64,000 nt of DNA, from positions 1-64,000 of the forward strand of contig JAUYQR010000024.1 of assembly GCA_030697175.1 (NCBI GenBank), given 5' to 3'. The position numbers were made by a program, and so were the translations under genes. Shown here one piece after another: positions 1-7,215 of this stretch. Under the pieces are notes generated by a model, which saw only the letters and a program-made list of their open reading frames with translations, ran no database searches and had not been told where the DNA came from. Source of the stretch: Paracoccaceae bacterium. GTDB lineage: Bacteria > Pseudomonadota > Alphaproteobacteria > Rhodobacterales > Rhodobacteraceae. Position 1 is the stretch's first letter. Every line of letters starts with the position of its first letter.

Positions 1-73
1 GCCCGTCCAGGTTGCCCCGGATGATCTGCCCGCGAAGGGCAAGCAAAGCGTTGGTTATGGTCCGGTCCTGCAT
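1..73 (-). CDS. Hypothetical protein, N-terminal 24 codons only (runs off left edge)
   Basis: An open frame starts with ATG at position 73 on the minus strand and continues to the window edge. It begins MQDRTITNALLALRGQIIRG. The composition is protein-like (amphipathic, Leu/Arg rich), and the start looks like that of a small conserved Rhodobacterales hypothetical protein I have a vague memory of, but I cannot name a function. No strong ribosome binding site is visible upstream. It would lie downstream of leuA in the same orientation, separated by two hairpins. Only the start is visible, so the call is tentative. Confidence 0.4.
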   Translation of the reverse strand, partial: MQDRTITNALLALRGQIIRGNLDG

Positions 74-142
74 GGCCGCAGGATAGCGAAATCAGCGGCC
101 AAAGGATTCCGGTTTGTTGGTGCGTTTGCTACATAAGGCCGC

Positions 143-180
143 AAATATCCTCCGGGGGTGCGGGGGTGGAAAACCCCCGC
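143..180 (-). repeat. Copy of the dispersed hairpin + GGATATTT element
   Basis: Read on the minus strand, an 8-bp hairpin (arms 160-167 and 173-180, G/C-only core) is followed by a C-rich spacer and GGAGGATATTTG. The same order (hairpin, C-rich spacer, GGGATATTT) is seen at 13281-13339 and 16616-16666. It lies between leuA and the next minus-strand gene and probably acts as a transcription end. Confidence 0.55.
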
Positions 181-246
181 GTCGCGCCGCGTCCGCGTAA
201 ACAAACCCCTAACGCGCAGGCGCAACCCGTTGAAAACGTAAGGTTC

Positions 247-277
247 GGCGCGGTGTCCCACGGTGGGACACCGCGCC
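247..277 (-). terminator. Long palindrome just after leuA
   Basis: Arms 247-261 and 263-275/277 form a 15-bp perfect inverted repeat around a single centre base, 9 bases beyond the leuA stop. The core TGTCCCAC-G-GTGGGACA is identical to one at 40615-40631. No T-run follows on the minus strand, so it may be a factor-dependent end or a repeat rather than a classical intrinsic terminator. Confidence 0.5.
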
Positions 278-285
278 AGCCCGGC

Positions 286-1893
286 CTACTGGCCGTGATA
301 GGTGACGGTTTTCACATCCTCGCCCGGCGCGGTCTTCTGGCGCCGCACGATCAACCGGTTCAGCGCGTTGATATACGCCTTGACCGAGGCGACGACGGTA
401 TCGGTATCGGCCGATTGCCCGGTCACGATCCGCCCGTCCTCCTCCAGCCGCACCGAAACCGTGGCCTGCGCATCGGTGCCCTCGGTCACCGCATGAACCT
501 GATAAAGCTGCAACCGCGCCCGATGCGGGAACAGCATCTTGACGCAGGTGAACGCCGCATCCACCGGCCCGTCGCCGGTCGCGTCGATGAAGTGGTCGGT
601 GCCCTCGATGGTCAGCACCATCTCCGCCTCCTGTGGCCCGTCGGTGCCGCACACCACCCTGAGCCGCTTCAATTGCAGCGTATCATGCGCATCCATCGTC
701 GCCTCGTCGGCAACGAGCGCGATCAGGTCGTCGTCGTAGACCTCCTTCTTGCGGTCCGCGAGCGCCTTGAACCGCACGAACACATCGTTCAACTGGTTGT
801 CGGCCAGCTCGAACCCCAGTTCCTTCAGCTTGGCGCGCAGCGCCGCGCGCCCGGAATGCTTGCCCATCGCGATGTTCTTCTGCGTCAGCCCGATATCCTC
901 GGGCCGCATGATCTCGAACGTCTCGACATTCTTCAGCACACCGTCCTGATGGATACCGCTTTCGTGCAGGAAGGCGTTCTTGCCGACGATGGCCTTGTTG
1001 AACTGCACCGGAAAGCCCGAGACGCTTGCCACCCGACGGCTGAGGTTCATGATCTTCGTCGTGTCGATGCCGGTCCGGTAGGGCAGGATGTCATTCCTGA
1101 CCTTCATCGCCATCACCACCTCTTCCAGCGCGGTATTGCCGGCCCGTTCGCCAAGGCCGTTGATGGTGCATTCGATCTGCCGCGCCCCCGCCTCGACCGC
1201 CGCCAGGGCATTCGCCGTCGCCATGCCAAGATCATTATGGCAATGCGTGGCGAAGATGATCGTGTCAGCGCCTGGCACCCGCTCCAGCAGCATCTGGATC
1301 AACCGCGAACTTTCGCGCGGTGCCGTGTAACCCACGGTGTCGGGAATGTTGATCGTGGTGGCACCCGCCTTGATCGCGATCTCCACCACCCGGCACAGAT
1401 AATCATGCTCGGTCCGCGTCGCATCCATCGGCGACCACTGCACGTTGTCACACAGGTTGCGGGCGTGGGTTACGGTATCGTGGATGCGTTCCGCCATCTG
1501 ATCCATGTCGAGGTTCGGAATGGCGCGGTGCAAGGGCGAGGTGCCGATGAAGGTGTGGATGCGCGGGCTGCGCGCATGTTTCACCGCCTCCCAGCAGCGG
1601 TCGATATCCTTGAAATTGGCGCGGGCAAGGCCGCAGATCGTGGAATTCACCGCGCGCTTGGAGATTTCAGCGACGGCGGCGAAATCGCCTTCAGAGGCGA
1701 TCGGGAAGCCTGCCTCGATGATGTCGACGCCCATTTCGTCGAGAAGGCCGGCAATCTCCAGCTTTTCGTCATGCGTCATCGTCGCGCCGGGCGACTGTTC
1801 GCCGTCGCGCAGCGTGGTGTCGAAGATTACGACGCGGTCCTGCATGGGTTTGGCTTGGCCGGCCTTGGCTTCTGTTTTGACTTCGGTGGTCAT
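286..1893 (-). CDS. leuA: 2-isopropylmalate synthase
   Basis: First committed enzyme of leucine biosynthesis, condensing acetyl-CoA with 2-oxoisovalerate. The 535-residue protein has the DRE-TIM barrel signature FDTTLRDGEQSPG near residue 24, the metal-binding HCHNDLG motif, the GLGERAGN segment and the C-terminal LeuA dimer regulatory domain (about residues 395-520) that binds leucine. Length matches the long bacterial form. The start at 1893 has AAGGAG seven bases upstream. It is transcribed leftwards alone; a Leu-codon-rich leader ORF and hairpin lie directly upstream (1939-2054), so control by leucyl-tRNA supply is likely, in addition to allosteric feedback. Confidence 0.97.
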   Translation of the reverse strand: MTTEVKTEAKAGQAKPMQDRVVIFDTTLRDGEQSPGATMTHDEKLEIAGLLDEMGVDIIEAGFPIASEGDFAAVAEISKRAVNSTICGLARANFKDIDRCWEAVKHARSPRIHTFIGTSPLHRAIPNLDMDQMAERIHDTVTHARNLCDNVQWSPMDATRTEHDYLCRVVEIAIKAGATTINIPDTVGYTAPRESSRLIQMLLERVPGADTIIFATHCHNDLGMATANALAAVEAGARQIECTINGLGERAGNTALEEVVMAMKVRNDILPYRTGIDTTKIMNLSRRVASVSGFPVQFNKAIVGKNAFLHESGIHQDGVLKNVETFEIMRPEDIGLTQKNIAMGKHSGRAALRAKLKELGFELADNQLNDVFVRFKALADRKKEVYDDDLIALVADEATMDAHDTLQLKRLRVVCGTDGPQEAEMVLTIEGTDHFIDATGDGPVDAAFTCVKMLFPHRARLQLYQVHAVTEGTDAQATVSVRLEEDGRIVTGQSADTDTVVASVKAYINALNRLIVRRQKTAPGEDVKTVTYHGQ

Positions 1894-1938
1894 GAGGTGG
1901 CTCCTTAGGGTCTCAGCTTTGCGTTCGGGCGCGTGTCA

Positions 1939-1974
1939 CCTCTGAGCGGCAGCACCCGAAGGCACGCTCAGAGG
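1939..1974 (-). promoter_or_regulatory. Attenuator-type hairpin in the leuA leader
   Basis: Arms 1939-1948 and 1965-1974 pair over 10 bp (CCTCTGAGCG with CGCTCAGAGG). The hairpin overlaps the last codons and stop of the leader ORF and lies 45 bases before the leuA start. No clear T-run follows, so it may act on transcription with help from Rho or by competing with another fold that I cannot resolve by eye. Confidence 0.6.
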
Positions 1975-2054
1975 CGGCTAAGAAGGAGAAGGCCAAGGCC
2001 AGCCGCGGGACGAAACGCCCCGATCAATGCATGGTTATGTTGGCCTGTGGTCAT
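1968..2054 (-). CDS. leuA leader peptide (28 residues, Leu-rich)
   Basis: ATG at 2054 opens a 28-codon frame ending with TGA at 1968. The C-terminal part is GLGLLLLSRL, so seven of the last nine or so codons before the stop include six leucines, four of them consecutive (CTT CTC CTT CTT). It precedes leuA by 74 bases and its stop lies inside a 10-bp hairpin. This is the arrangement of ribosome-mediated attenuation known for amino-acid operons; leu leader peptides have been predicted in alphaproteobacteria. No strong ribosome binding site is obvious. Translation is inferred, not shown. Confidence 0.72.
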   Translation of the reverse strand: MTTGQHNHALIGAFRPAAGLGLLLLSRL

Positions 2055-2112
2055 GGATCGGGACTATACGGGGGATTTCCTCGAAGGAAAGAGGGGATTT
2101 TTGGCAAAGGGT

Positions 2113-2147
2113 GCCGTCCTAGGGGGCATCGAGCCCCCTAGGACGGC
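2113..2147. repeat. Hairpin repeat with GGGGGCATCGAGCCCCC core (copy 1)
   Basis: Arms 2113-2126 and 2134-2147 are a 14-bp perfect inverted repeat with loop CATCGAG. The 17-base core is identical at 11828-11844, where the outer arms differ but still pair in part. It lies between the leuA leader and the divergent SDR gene. Confidence 0.65.
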
Positions 2148-2191
2148 GCTGCCGCCGCCGCAAACGCAGCAGCACGCTCGGGGTTTTGCCG

Positions 2192-2236
2192 CCGGAGCCT
2201 CTGGCGGGAGTATTTGGGGAAAAGAGCAAGACATGG
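2192..2236 (+). repeat. Copy of the dispersed GAGTATTT / purine-rich element
   Basis: CCGGAGCCTCTGGCGGGAG is followed by TATTTGGGGAAAAGAGCAAG and ACATGG. It matches the layout of the copies at 13301, 16631 and 40511 (C/G-rich lead, GGNATATTT, then a purine-rich run ending near ATGG). It is 48 bases before the SDR start. Confidence 0.55.
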
Positions 2237-2283
2237 TCGTGGCGGTTTGGCGGGCTAGGTTCGGTGCGTGCGGGAGGCGTTAG

Positions 2284-2943
2284 ATGCGGGCATTGGTGAT
2301 CGGGGCGTCGGGCGGGATCGGGGCGGCGCTGATGGCGGCGCTCGCGCGGCGCGGCGAGGTGGTGGGGGTGTCGCGGCGCGGCGATGGTCTGGACCTGACG
2401 GATGAGGCATCGGTGGCGACGGTTATGGGGCGGCTGGAGGGATCGTTTGACACCCTGATTGTCGCGACCGGGGCTTTGGAGATTGCCGGTGCGCGGCCGG
2501 AAAAGAGCCTTCGGGCATTGGATGCGGGCGCGATGGCGGCACAGTTTGCGCTGAACGCGATCGGCCCGGCGCTGGTGGTCAAGCACGCTCTGCGGCTGAT
2601 GCCGAAGGACCGGGTGGCACGGCTGGCCGTCCTGTCCGCTCGGGTCGGGTCGATCGGCGACAATGCCTTGGGTGGCTGGTATTCCTACCGGGCGGCGAAG
2701 GCGGCGTTGAACCAGTTGGTCCATACCGCGAGCATCGAGGTGGCGCGTAGCCATCCGCACGCCGTACTGGCCTTGCTGCATCCCGGAACCGTGGCGACCG
2801 GGTTGACGCAGGCCTATGCGGGCGGCCACGCAGTGGTAACACCCGAGGTGGCGGCGGAGCATCTGTTGGCGGTGCTGGATGGGCTCCGGCCCGCCGACAG
2901 CGGCGGGTTCTTCGACTGGAAAGGCGAAAGGATCGTCTGGTGA
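2284..2943 (+). CDS. Short-chain dehydrogenase/reductase, C-factor-like
   Basis: A 219-residue Rossmann-fold oxidoreductase. The N-terminal GASGGIGAAL nucleotide-binding motif lies at residues 7-16 and the active-site Tyr/Lys pair in the segment WYSYRAAKAALN at about residue 137. It is short for an SDR and of the CsgA/C-factor type, lacking an extended substrate domain. The substrate is unknown. GGGAGG precedes the ATG by seven bases. It overlaps the photolyase gene by four bases (GTGA), so the two are co-transcribed and may be functionally linked. Confidence 0.9.
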   Translation: MRALVIGASGGIGAALMAALARRGEVVGVSRRGDGLDLTDEASVATVMGRLEGSFDTLIVATGALEIAGARPEKSLRALDAGAMAAQFALNAIGPALVVKHALRLMPKDRVARLAVLSARVGSIGDNALGGWYSYRAAKAALNQLVHTASIEVARSHPHAVLALLHPGTVATGLTQAYAGGHAVVTPEVAAEHLLAVLDGLRPADSGGFFDWKGERIVW

Positions 2944-4460
2944 GGCTGGTTCTGGTGCTGGGCGACCAACTGTCGCGCGATGTGGCGGCGCTGAAGGCGG
3001 CTGACCGGACGCGCGACGTCGTGGTGATGTCCGAGGTGATGGGCGAAGGGACCAGCGTTCCGCACCATCCCCAAAAGATCGCGCTCATTCTGACAGCGAT
3101 GCGCAAGTTCGCGACCGGCTTGCAGGCTGATGGCTGGCAGGTGGCCTATTCGCGGCTGGACGACCCCGACAACAGCCAGACCCTGTCGGGCGAACTGTTG
3201 CGCCGTGCGGTTGAGACGGGGGCCATGTCGGTGCTGGCAACGCGGCCCGGCGAATGGCGCGTGATCGGTGATCTTGAGGCTTTGCCGCTGCCGGTGACGA
3301 TCCTGCCTGACGACCGCTTCCTGTGCCCGGAGGCCGAGTTTGCGGCCTGGGCCGAGGGGCGAAAGGCGCTGCGGATGGAGTTCTTCTACCGCGACATGCG
3401 GCGCAAGACCGGGCTGATGATGGAGGGCGAAAGGCCGGCCGGCGGGCAGTGGAATTTCGACCACGACAACCGCAAGCCGGCCAAGGCCGATCTCTTGCGC
3501 TCGCGCCCGCTGCGCTTTGCCCCGGACGCCGTGACGGAGGAGGTGCTGGCACTAGTCGAGGCGCGCTTTGCCCATTTCGGCAAGGCGAGGCCGTTTCATT
3601 GGGCGACGGACCGCGCAGGCGCGCTGGCCGCGCTGGATGATTTTGTCACCAACCGGTTGGCCCGTTTTGGCGATGAGCAGGACGCGATACTGCAGGGCGA
3701 GGCGTTTCTCAGCCATGCCGTGATCTCGCCCTACCTCAACCTGGGTCTTCTTGGCCCGATGGAAGTGTGTCGCGCGGCGGAGGCTGCGTGGCGGGGCGGC
3801 CGGGTGCCGATCAACGCAGCCGAAGGCTTCATCCGCCAGGTCATCGGATGGCGCGAGTTCGTGCGCGGCATCTGGGCGCTGCAAGGTCCGGACTACACGT
3901 CTCGCAACGTGCTTGGACACAGCCGCGCGCTGCCCGCGCTTTACTGGGGCCAGCCGACGCGGATGGCCTGCATGGCGGCGGCCGTCGCGCAGACCCGCGA
4001 CCTGGCTTATGCGCACCACATCCAGCGATTGATGGTGACCGGCAACTTTGCGCTTCTGGCCGGCGTCGACCCAGCCCATGTGCATGAATGGTATCTGTCG
4101 GTCTATATCGACGCTTTCGAATGGGTCGAGGCACCGAACACCGTGGGGATGAGCCAGTTCGCCGATGGCGGGGTGGTCGGATCGAAACCCTATGTCTCGT
4201 CAGGCGCCTACATCGACCGGATGTCGGACCATTGCGGCACCTGCCACTACCAGGTGAAGGACAAGGTCGGCGACCGGGCCTGCCCGTTCAACCTGCTGTA
4301 CTGGGATTTCCTGATGCGCCACCGCCCGCGGTTCGAGGGCAATCCGCGGATGGCGCAGATGTACCGGACCTGGGACCGGATGGAGGCCGGTCACAAGGCG
4401 CGCGTGCTGGATGAGGCGGCGGGCCTGCTGCGCCGGCTGGATGCGGGCGACGGCCCGTGA
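2940..4460 (+). CDS. Iron-sulfur bacterial cryptochrome/(6-4) photolyase (CryB/PhrB type)
   Basis: A 506-residue member of the deoxyribodipyrimidine photolyase-related family that binds FAD and a [4Fe-4S] cluster and repairs (6-4) photoproducts or acts as a blue-light sensor (CryB of Rhodobacter sphaeroides, PhrB of Agrobacterium). The N-terminal half is the alpha/beta antenna domain (LVLVLGDQLS start). The C-terminal helical FAD domain includes GFIRQVIGWREFVRG at 296-310. Cys344, Cys432, Cys435 and Cys448 are spaced as cluster ligands. A GTG start overlapping the previous stop is chosen, as nothing upstream is in frame. Whether it repairs DNA or signals cannot be told. Confidence 0.9.
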   Translation: MRLVLVLGDQLSRDVAALKAADRTRDVVVMSEVMGEGTSVPHHPQKIALILTAMRKFATGLQADGWQVAYSRLDDPDNSQTLSGELLRRAVETGAMSVLATRPGEWRVIGDLEALPLPVTILPDDRFLCPEAEFAAWAEGRKALRMEFFYRDMRRKTGLMMEGERPAGGQWNFDHDNRKPAKADLLRSRPLRFAPDAVTEEVLALVEARFAHFGKARPFHWATDRAGALAALDDFVTNRLARFGDEQDAILQGEAFLSHAVISPYLNLGLLGPMEVCRAAEAAWRGGRVPINAAEGFIRQVIGWREFVRGIWALQGPDYTSRNVLGHSRALPALYWGQPTRMACMAAAVAQTRDLAYAHHIQRLMVTGNFALLAGVDPAHVHEWYLSVYIDAFEWVEAPNTVGMSQFADGGVVGSKPYVSSGAYIDRMSDHCGTCHYQVKDKVGDRACPFNLLYWDFLMRHRPRFEGNPRMAQMYRTWDRMEAGHKARVLDEAAGLLRRLDAGDGP

Positions 4461-4466
4461 TGCGCC

Positions 4467-5396
4467 CTAGACCAACCCGCTGAATCTGTAGCGCGACACC
4501 ACGTCCCAGACCATCGCCGCCATCCAGTCGACCGTCGCCTGTGATCCTGCGGCGTCGGTGCCAAGGCGGGCCGGAAGCTCACGCGGGTCGCGCCGGTAGA
4601 TCACCGCATAATGGGCGAGCGCGATCATGTAGGCACCGATCCGGTTGATATGAATCGTGTCGGAAAACACCGACTCGATGCGCGAAATTCCGGGCACCGT
4701 GCCCTGTTTCAGCGCGTCATAAAGCGCGGCCATCACCAAAGTCCCCGGGATCATCGTCATCGCGGGCGAACCTGCGGGGCGGCGGTCGTTCACCGATGTG
4801 AGGATCTTTTCCCACCCGACCAACTCCAGATCCAGCCGCTTGCGGAACGGAATTTCGCGCTCGGGGTCCTTGTAGGGGTTCGGTGCGCCCGGCCCGCTGT
4901 CGACCTCGACCCACGCGGCATAAAGCACCGTCTCGGCCCCCTTGCCGCCATTGCCCTTGGTCCAGGCATTGGTGAAATACTTCAACGCGTAATCTTCGGA
5001 GTTGTGGTAGGGCATCGTGTTCGACAGCGACACCCGTTCGGTCAAGACCAGAACTTCGTAGTCGGCAATGTCATAGCGCGCATCGGGCATGCCATCGGGG
5101 CGGTTGTTCCAGCGCCATTCCATCGGGCTGCCAGGAATGGTGGAGCGGTCCATCTTCATGCCAAGGCTTTCGCCACCGCCTGCACCGCGCACGATTGCCT
5201 CAAGTTCCGGCACGATCGGGTCGGTCAGACTGTGACCGGACTGGATGACGCGGGTGTTGAACGGGCGGGGCGGCAGCGATGCCGCCTGCGCCGCGCCGGT
5301 TTGGCCAAACCCAAGCGATGCAAGCGCCGTTGCGGAAAGACCTGTCGCCAGAAACTGGCGGCGGGTCGGGCGTGGCGCGGGGCGGAGCGTCTGCAT
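4467..5396 (-). CDS. Tat-exported SGNH-hydrolase-like protein
   Basis: A 309-residue protein with a twin-arginine signal (TRRQFLATGLSATALASLGF at residues 11-30) and a likely cleavage near AQAAS. The mature part has GHSLTD near residue 54, which resembles block I of GDSL/SGNH hydrolases, and SDTIHINRIGAY late in the chain, where Asp and His would match the DxxH of block V. That suggests a periplasmic esterase or carbohydrate-acting hydrolase, but the middle blocks are not clear, so this is inference. It converges with the photolyase gene, six bases apart, and is downstream of the MORN gene with a 143-base gap. Confidence 0.6.
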   Translation of the reverse strand: MQTLRPAPRPTRRQFLATGLSATALASLGFGQTGAAQAASLPPRPFNTRVIQSGHSLTDPIVPELEAIVRGAGGGESLGMKMDRSTIPGSPMEWRWNNRPDGMPDARYDIADYEVLVLTERVSLSNTMPYHNSEDYALKYFTNAWTKGNGGKGAETVLYAAWVEVDSGPGAPNPYKDPEREIPFRKRLDLELVGWEKILTSVNDRRPAGSPAMTMIPGTLVMAALYDALKQGTVPGISRIESVFSDTIHINRIGAYMIALAHYAVIYRRDPRELPARLGTDAAGSQATVDWMAAMVWDVVSRYRFSGLV

Positions 5397-5539
5397 CTGC
5401 TAGACCTTTCGGAAAGCGGGGATTGTCTGGCGGCAACCGGATGGCCCGCTTGGCAGGAAGATGGGTCCGGTGGTGTCGGGAATCAAGCGGTGGAACTCAC
5501 GCGGCGAAGGTGTGGCAGCCACCGAGACAGCGACGCTTG

Positions 5540-7078
5540 TCATGGCGAGGGCGATGGGTCTGCGGGGGCTTCGGCGGCAGCACCATTGGTAGGCGCGGCT
5601 TCGCCGTCTGCGGGGGCATCGTCTGCGGGGGCATCGTCTGCGGGGCCGCCTGCGGGGCCGGCTTCGGGAGCGGCTTCGGGCGGGGCGGTCAGCACGCCGT
5701 TCTGCCAGATCCCCGTCGCCTCTTCGCCACCGGGATAGCGCATGGTGCCTTGACCCTCGCGCTTGCCGGCCTTGAAGCTGCCCTCGTAAACCTCGCCGCC
5801 GGGATAGGTTGCGGTGCCCTGGCCTTCGATCTGCCCGGCCACCCAGGTGCCAACATATCTGAACCCGTCGGGCATGGTGAACTCGCCCGTCCCGTCGCGC
5901 TGGCCCGCCTTGAAAGTGCCTTTGTAGACCGAGCCGTCCGGGTAGGTCGCGGTGCCCACGCCGTCACGCACCCCGGCTTTCCAATCCCCCTCGTAACGGG
6001 TTCCATTCGGGAAGGTCATCGTGCCCTTGCCCTCTGGCAGCGCGTTCTTCAGCGCACCGTCATAGACCTGCCCGCTGGCATATGTCGCCCGGCCCTGGCC
6101 CGAGATCATGCCCCGGTCCCAATTGCCCTGATAGGTTGCGCCGTCCGGGTAGGTGATCGCGCCCTCACCCTGCGGCTGGTCGCCCTTCATTGCGCCGACA
6201 TAGACCGCGCCATCCGGGTAGGTCACCGACCCGGTGCCTTCCATCCGCCCTTCGACCCACGAGCCTTCGTATTTGAACCCGTCCGCCGCGATGAATGTGC
6301 CGTTGCCGTGGCGGCGATCCTTGACGAAACCGCCCTCATAGCGGTCGCCGTTGGCATGGGTTACCTTGCCCCGCCCCTCGCGCTGACCGTTGACGAAGGC
6401 GCCCTCGTAAACGTCGCCGTTCGGTTGCGTCAGCTTGCCAGTGCCGTTGATCTGTCCTTCGGCCCAGTCGCCGATGTAGGTCAGCCCGTCCGGCATGATC
6501 AACGTGCCCTTGCCCGATCGCACGCCCTTGACCAGCCCGCCCTCATAGGTTGCACCATCCGGGTAGGTGATCTTGCCGGTGCCTTCCTTGACGCCCAGCA
6601 CCCAGTCGCCCTCATAGGTATGGCCGCCCGGATTGGTGATCTTGCCGCGGCCGTTGTGCTGGCCCTTGGTGAACGCGCCCGCATAGACCGCGCCGTTGGC
6701 ATAGCGTGCAACACCTTGCCCGGTCATCTGGCCCGCCGCCCAGTCGCCCTCATAGGTGCTGCCGTCGGGCGAGGTGATCTTGCCCTTCCCCTCCGGCTGA
6801 CCCTTGGCGAACGCGCCCTCGTAAACCGACCCGTTCGGGTAGCGCGCGGTGCCGTTGCCCACGATCTCGCCATCGACCCAGTCACCAGTGTATTCAAACC
6901 CGTTCGGCAGTTTGTAAGTGCCGGTGCCATGCTGGCGCCCGTTGCGAAAGGTGCCCTCATAGACCGCGCCGTTGTCATATTGCTTGGTGATGACCTCGCC
7001 GTCATCCTGCGCAAACAGAAGGCTGGCGGGCGCGGTGGCCAGAAGCGCCGCAAGTGCGGATGCCTTGAAAAGGCTCAT
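5540..7078 (-). CDS. Secreted MORN-repeat protein
   Basis: A 512-residue protein made of 19 consecutive MORN repeats of exactly 23 residues (pattern PDGxxYEGxWxxGxxxGxGxxx), the last one degenerate. They follow a signal peptide (MSLFKASALAALLATAPASL, cleavage near LFAQ). The tail after about residue 460 is rich in Ala, Pro, Asp and Glu and looks disordered. MORN repeats build an elongated beta scaffold that binds proteins or lipids; here it would be in the periplasm or outer membrane. The start at 7078 has AGGAG eight bases upstream; the earlier in-frame start lacks one. No enzymatic domain is present, so a scaffold role is inferred. Confidence 0.88.
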   Translation of the reverse strand: MSLFKASALAALLATAPASLLFAQDDGEVITKQYDNGAVYEGTFRNGRQHGTGTYKLPNGFEYTGDWVDGEIVGNGTARYPNGSVYEGAFAKGQPEGKGKITSPDGSTYEGDWAAGQMTGQGVARYANGAVYAGAFTKGQHNGRGKITNPGGHTYEGDWVLGVKEGTGKITYPDGATYEGGLVKGVRSGKGTLIMPDGLTYIGDWAEGQINGTGKLTQPNGDVYEGAFVNGQREGRGKVTHANGDRYEGGFVKDRRHGNGTFIAADGFKYEGSWVEGRMEGTGSVTYPDGAVYVGAMKGDQPQGEGAITYPDGATYQGNWDRGMISGQGRATYASGQVYDGALKNALPEGKGTMTFPNGTRYEGDWKAGVRDGVGTATYPDGSVYKGTFKAGQRDGTGEFTMPDGFRYVGTWVAGQIEGQGTATYPGGEVYEGSFKAGKREGQGTMRYPGGEEATGIWQNGVLTAPPEAAPEAGPAGGPADDAPADDAPADGEAAPTNGAAAEAPADPSPSP

Positions 7079-7215
7079 GCCGAAAACTCCTGATCGAACG
7101 CGCAAAGCCTAAGCGGGTGGGGGCGGTCTGACAAGGTTCAGTTGGGATCGGGCGGCGGTGGCTTTCCCTTGGGGCGCAACCTGCTAGAACCATCCGGAAG
7201 GTCAAGGAGACGCGC

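Noticed and set aside
166-1908. Long plus-strand open frame of 580 codons across leuA
   Set aside because: It is antisense to a clear leuA; the His/Arg/Gly-rich translation has no family features and arises from GC-rich codon bias.
5279-7093. Plus-strand 604-codon frame over the MORN gene
   Set aside because: The apparent repeats mirror the MORN repeats on the other strand; no plausible protein.
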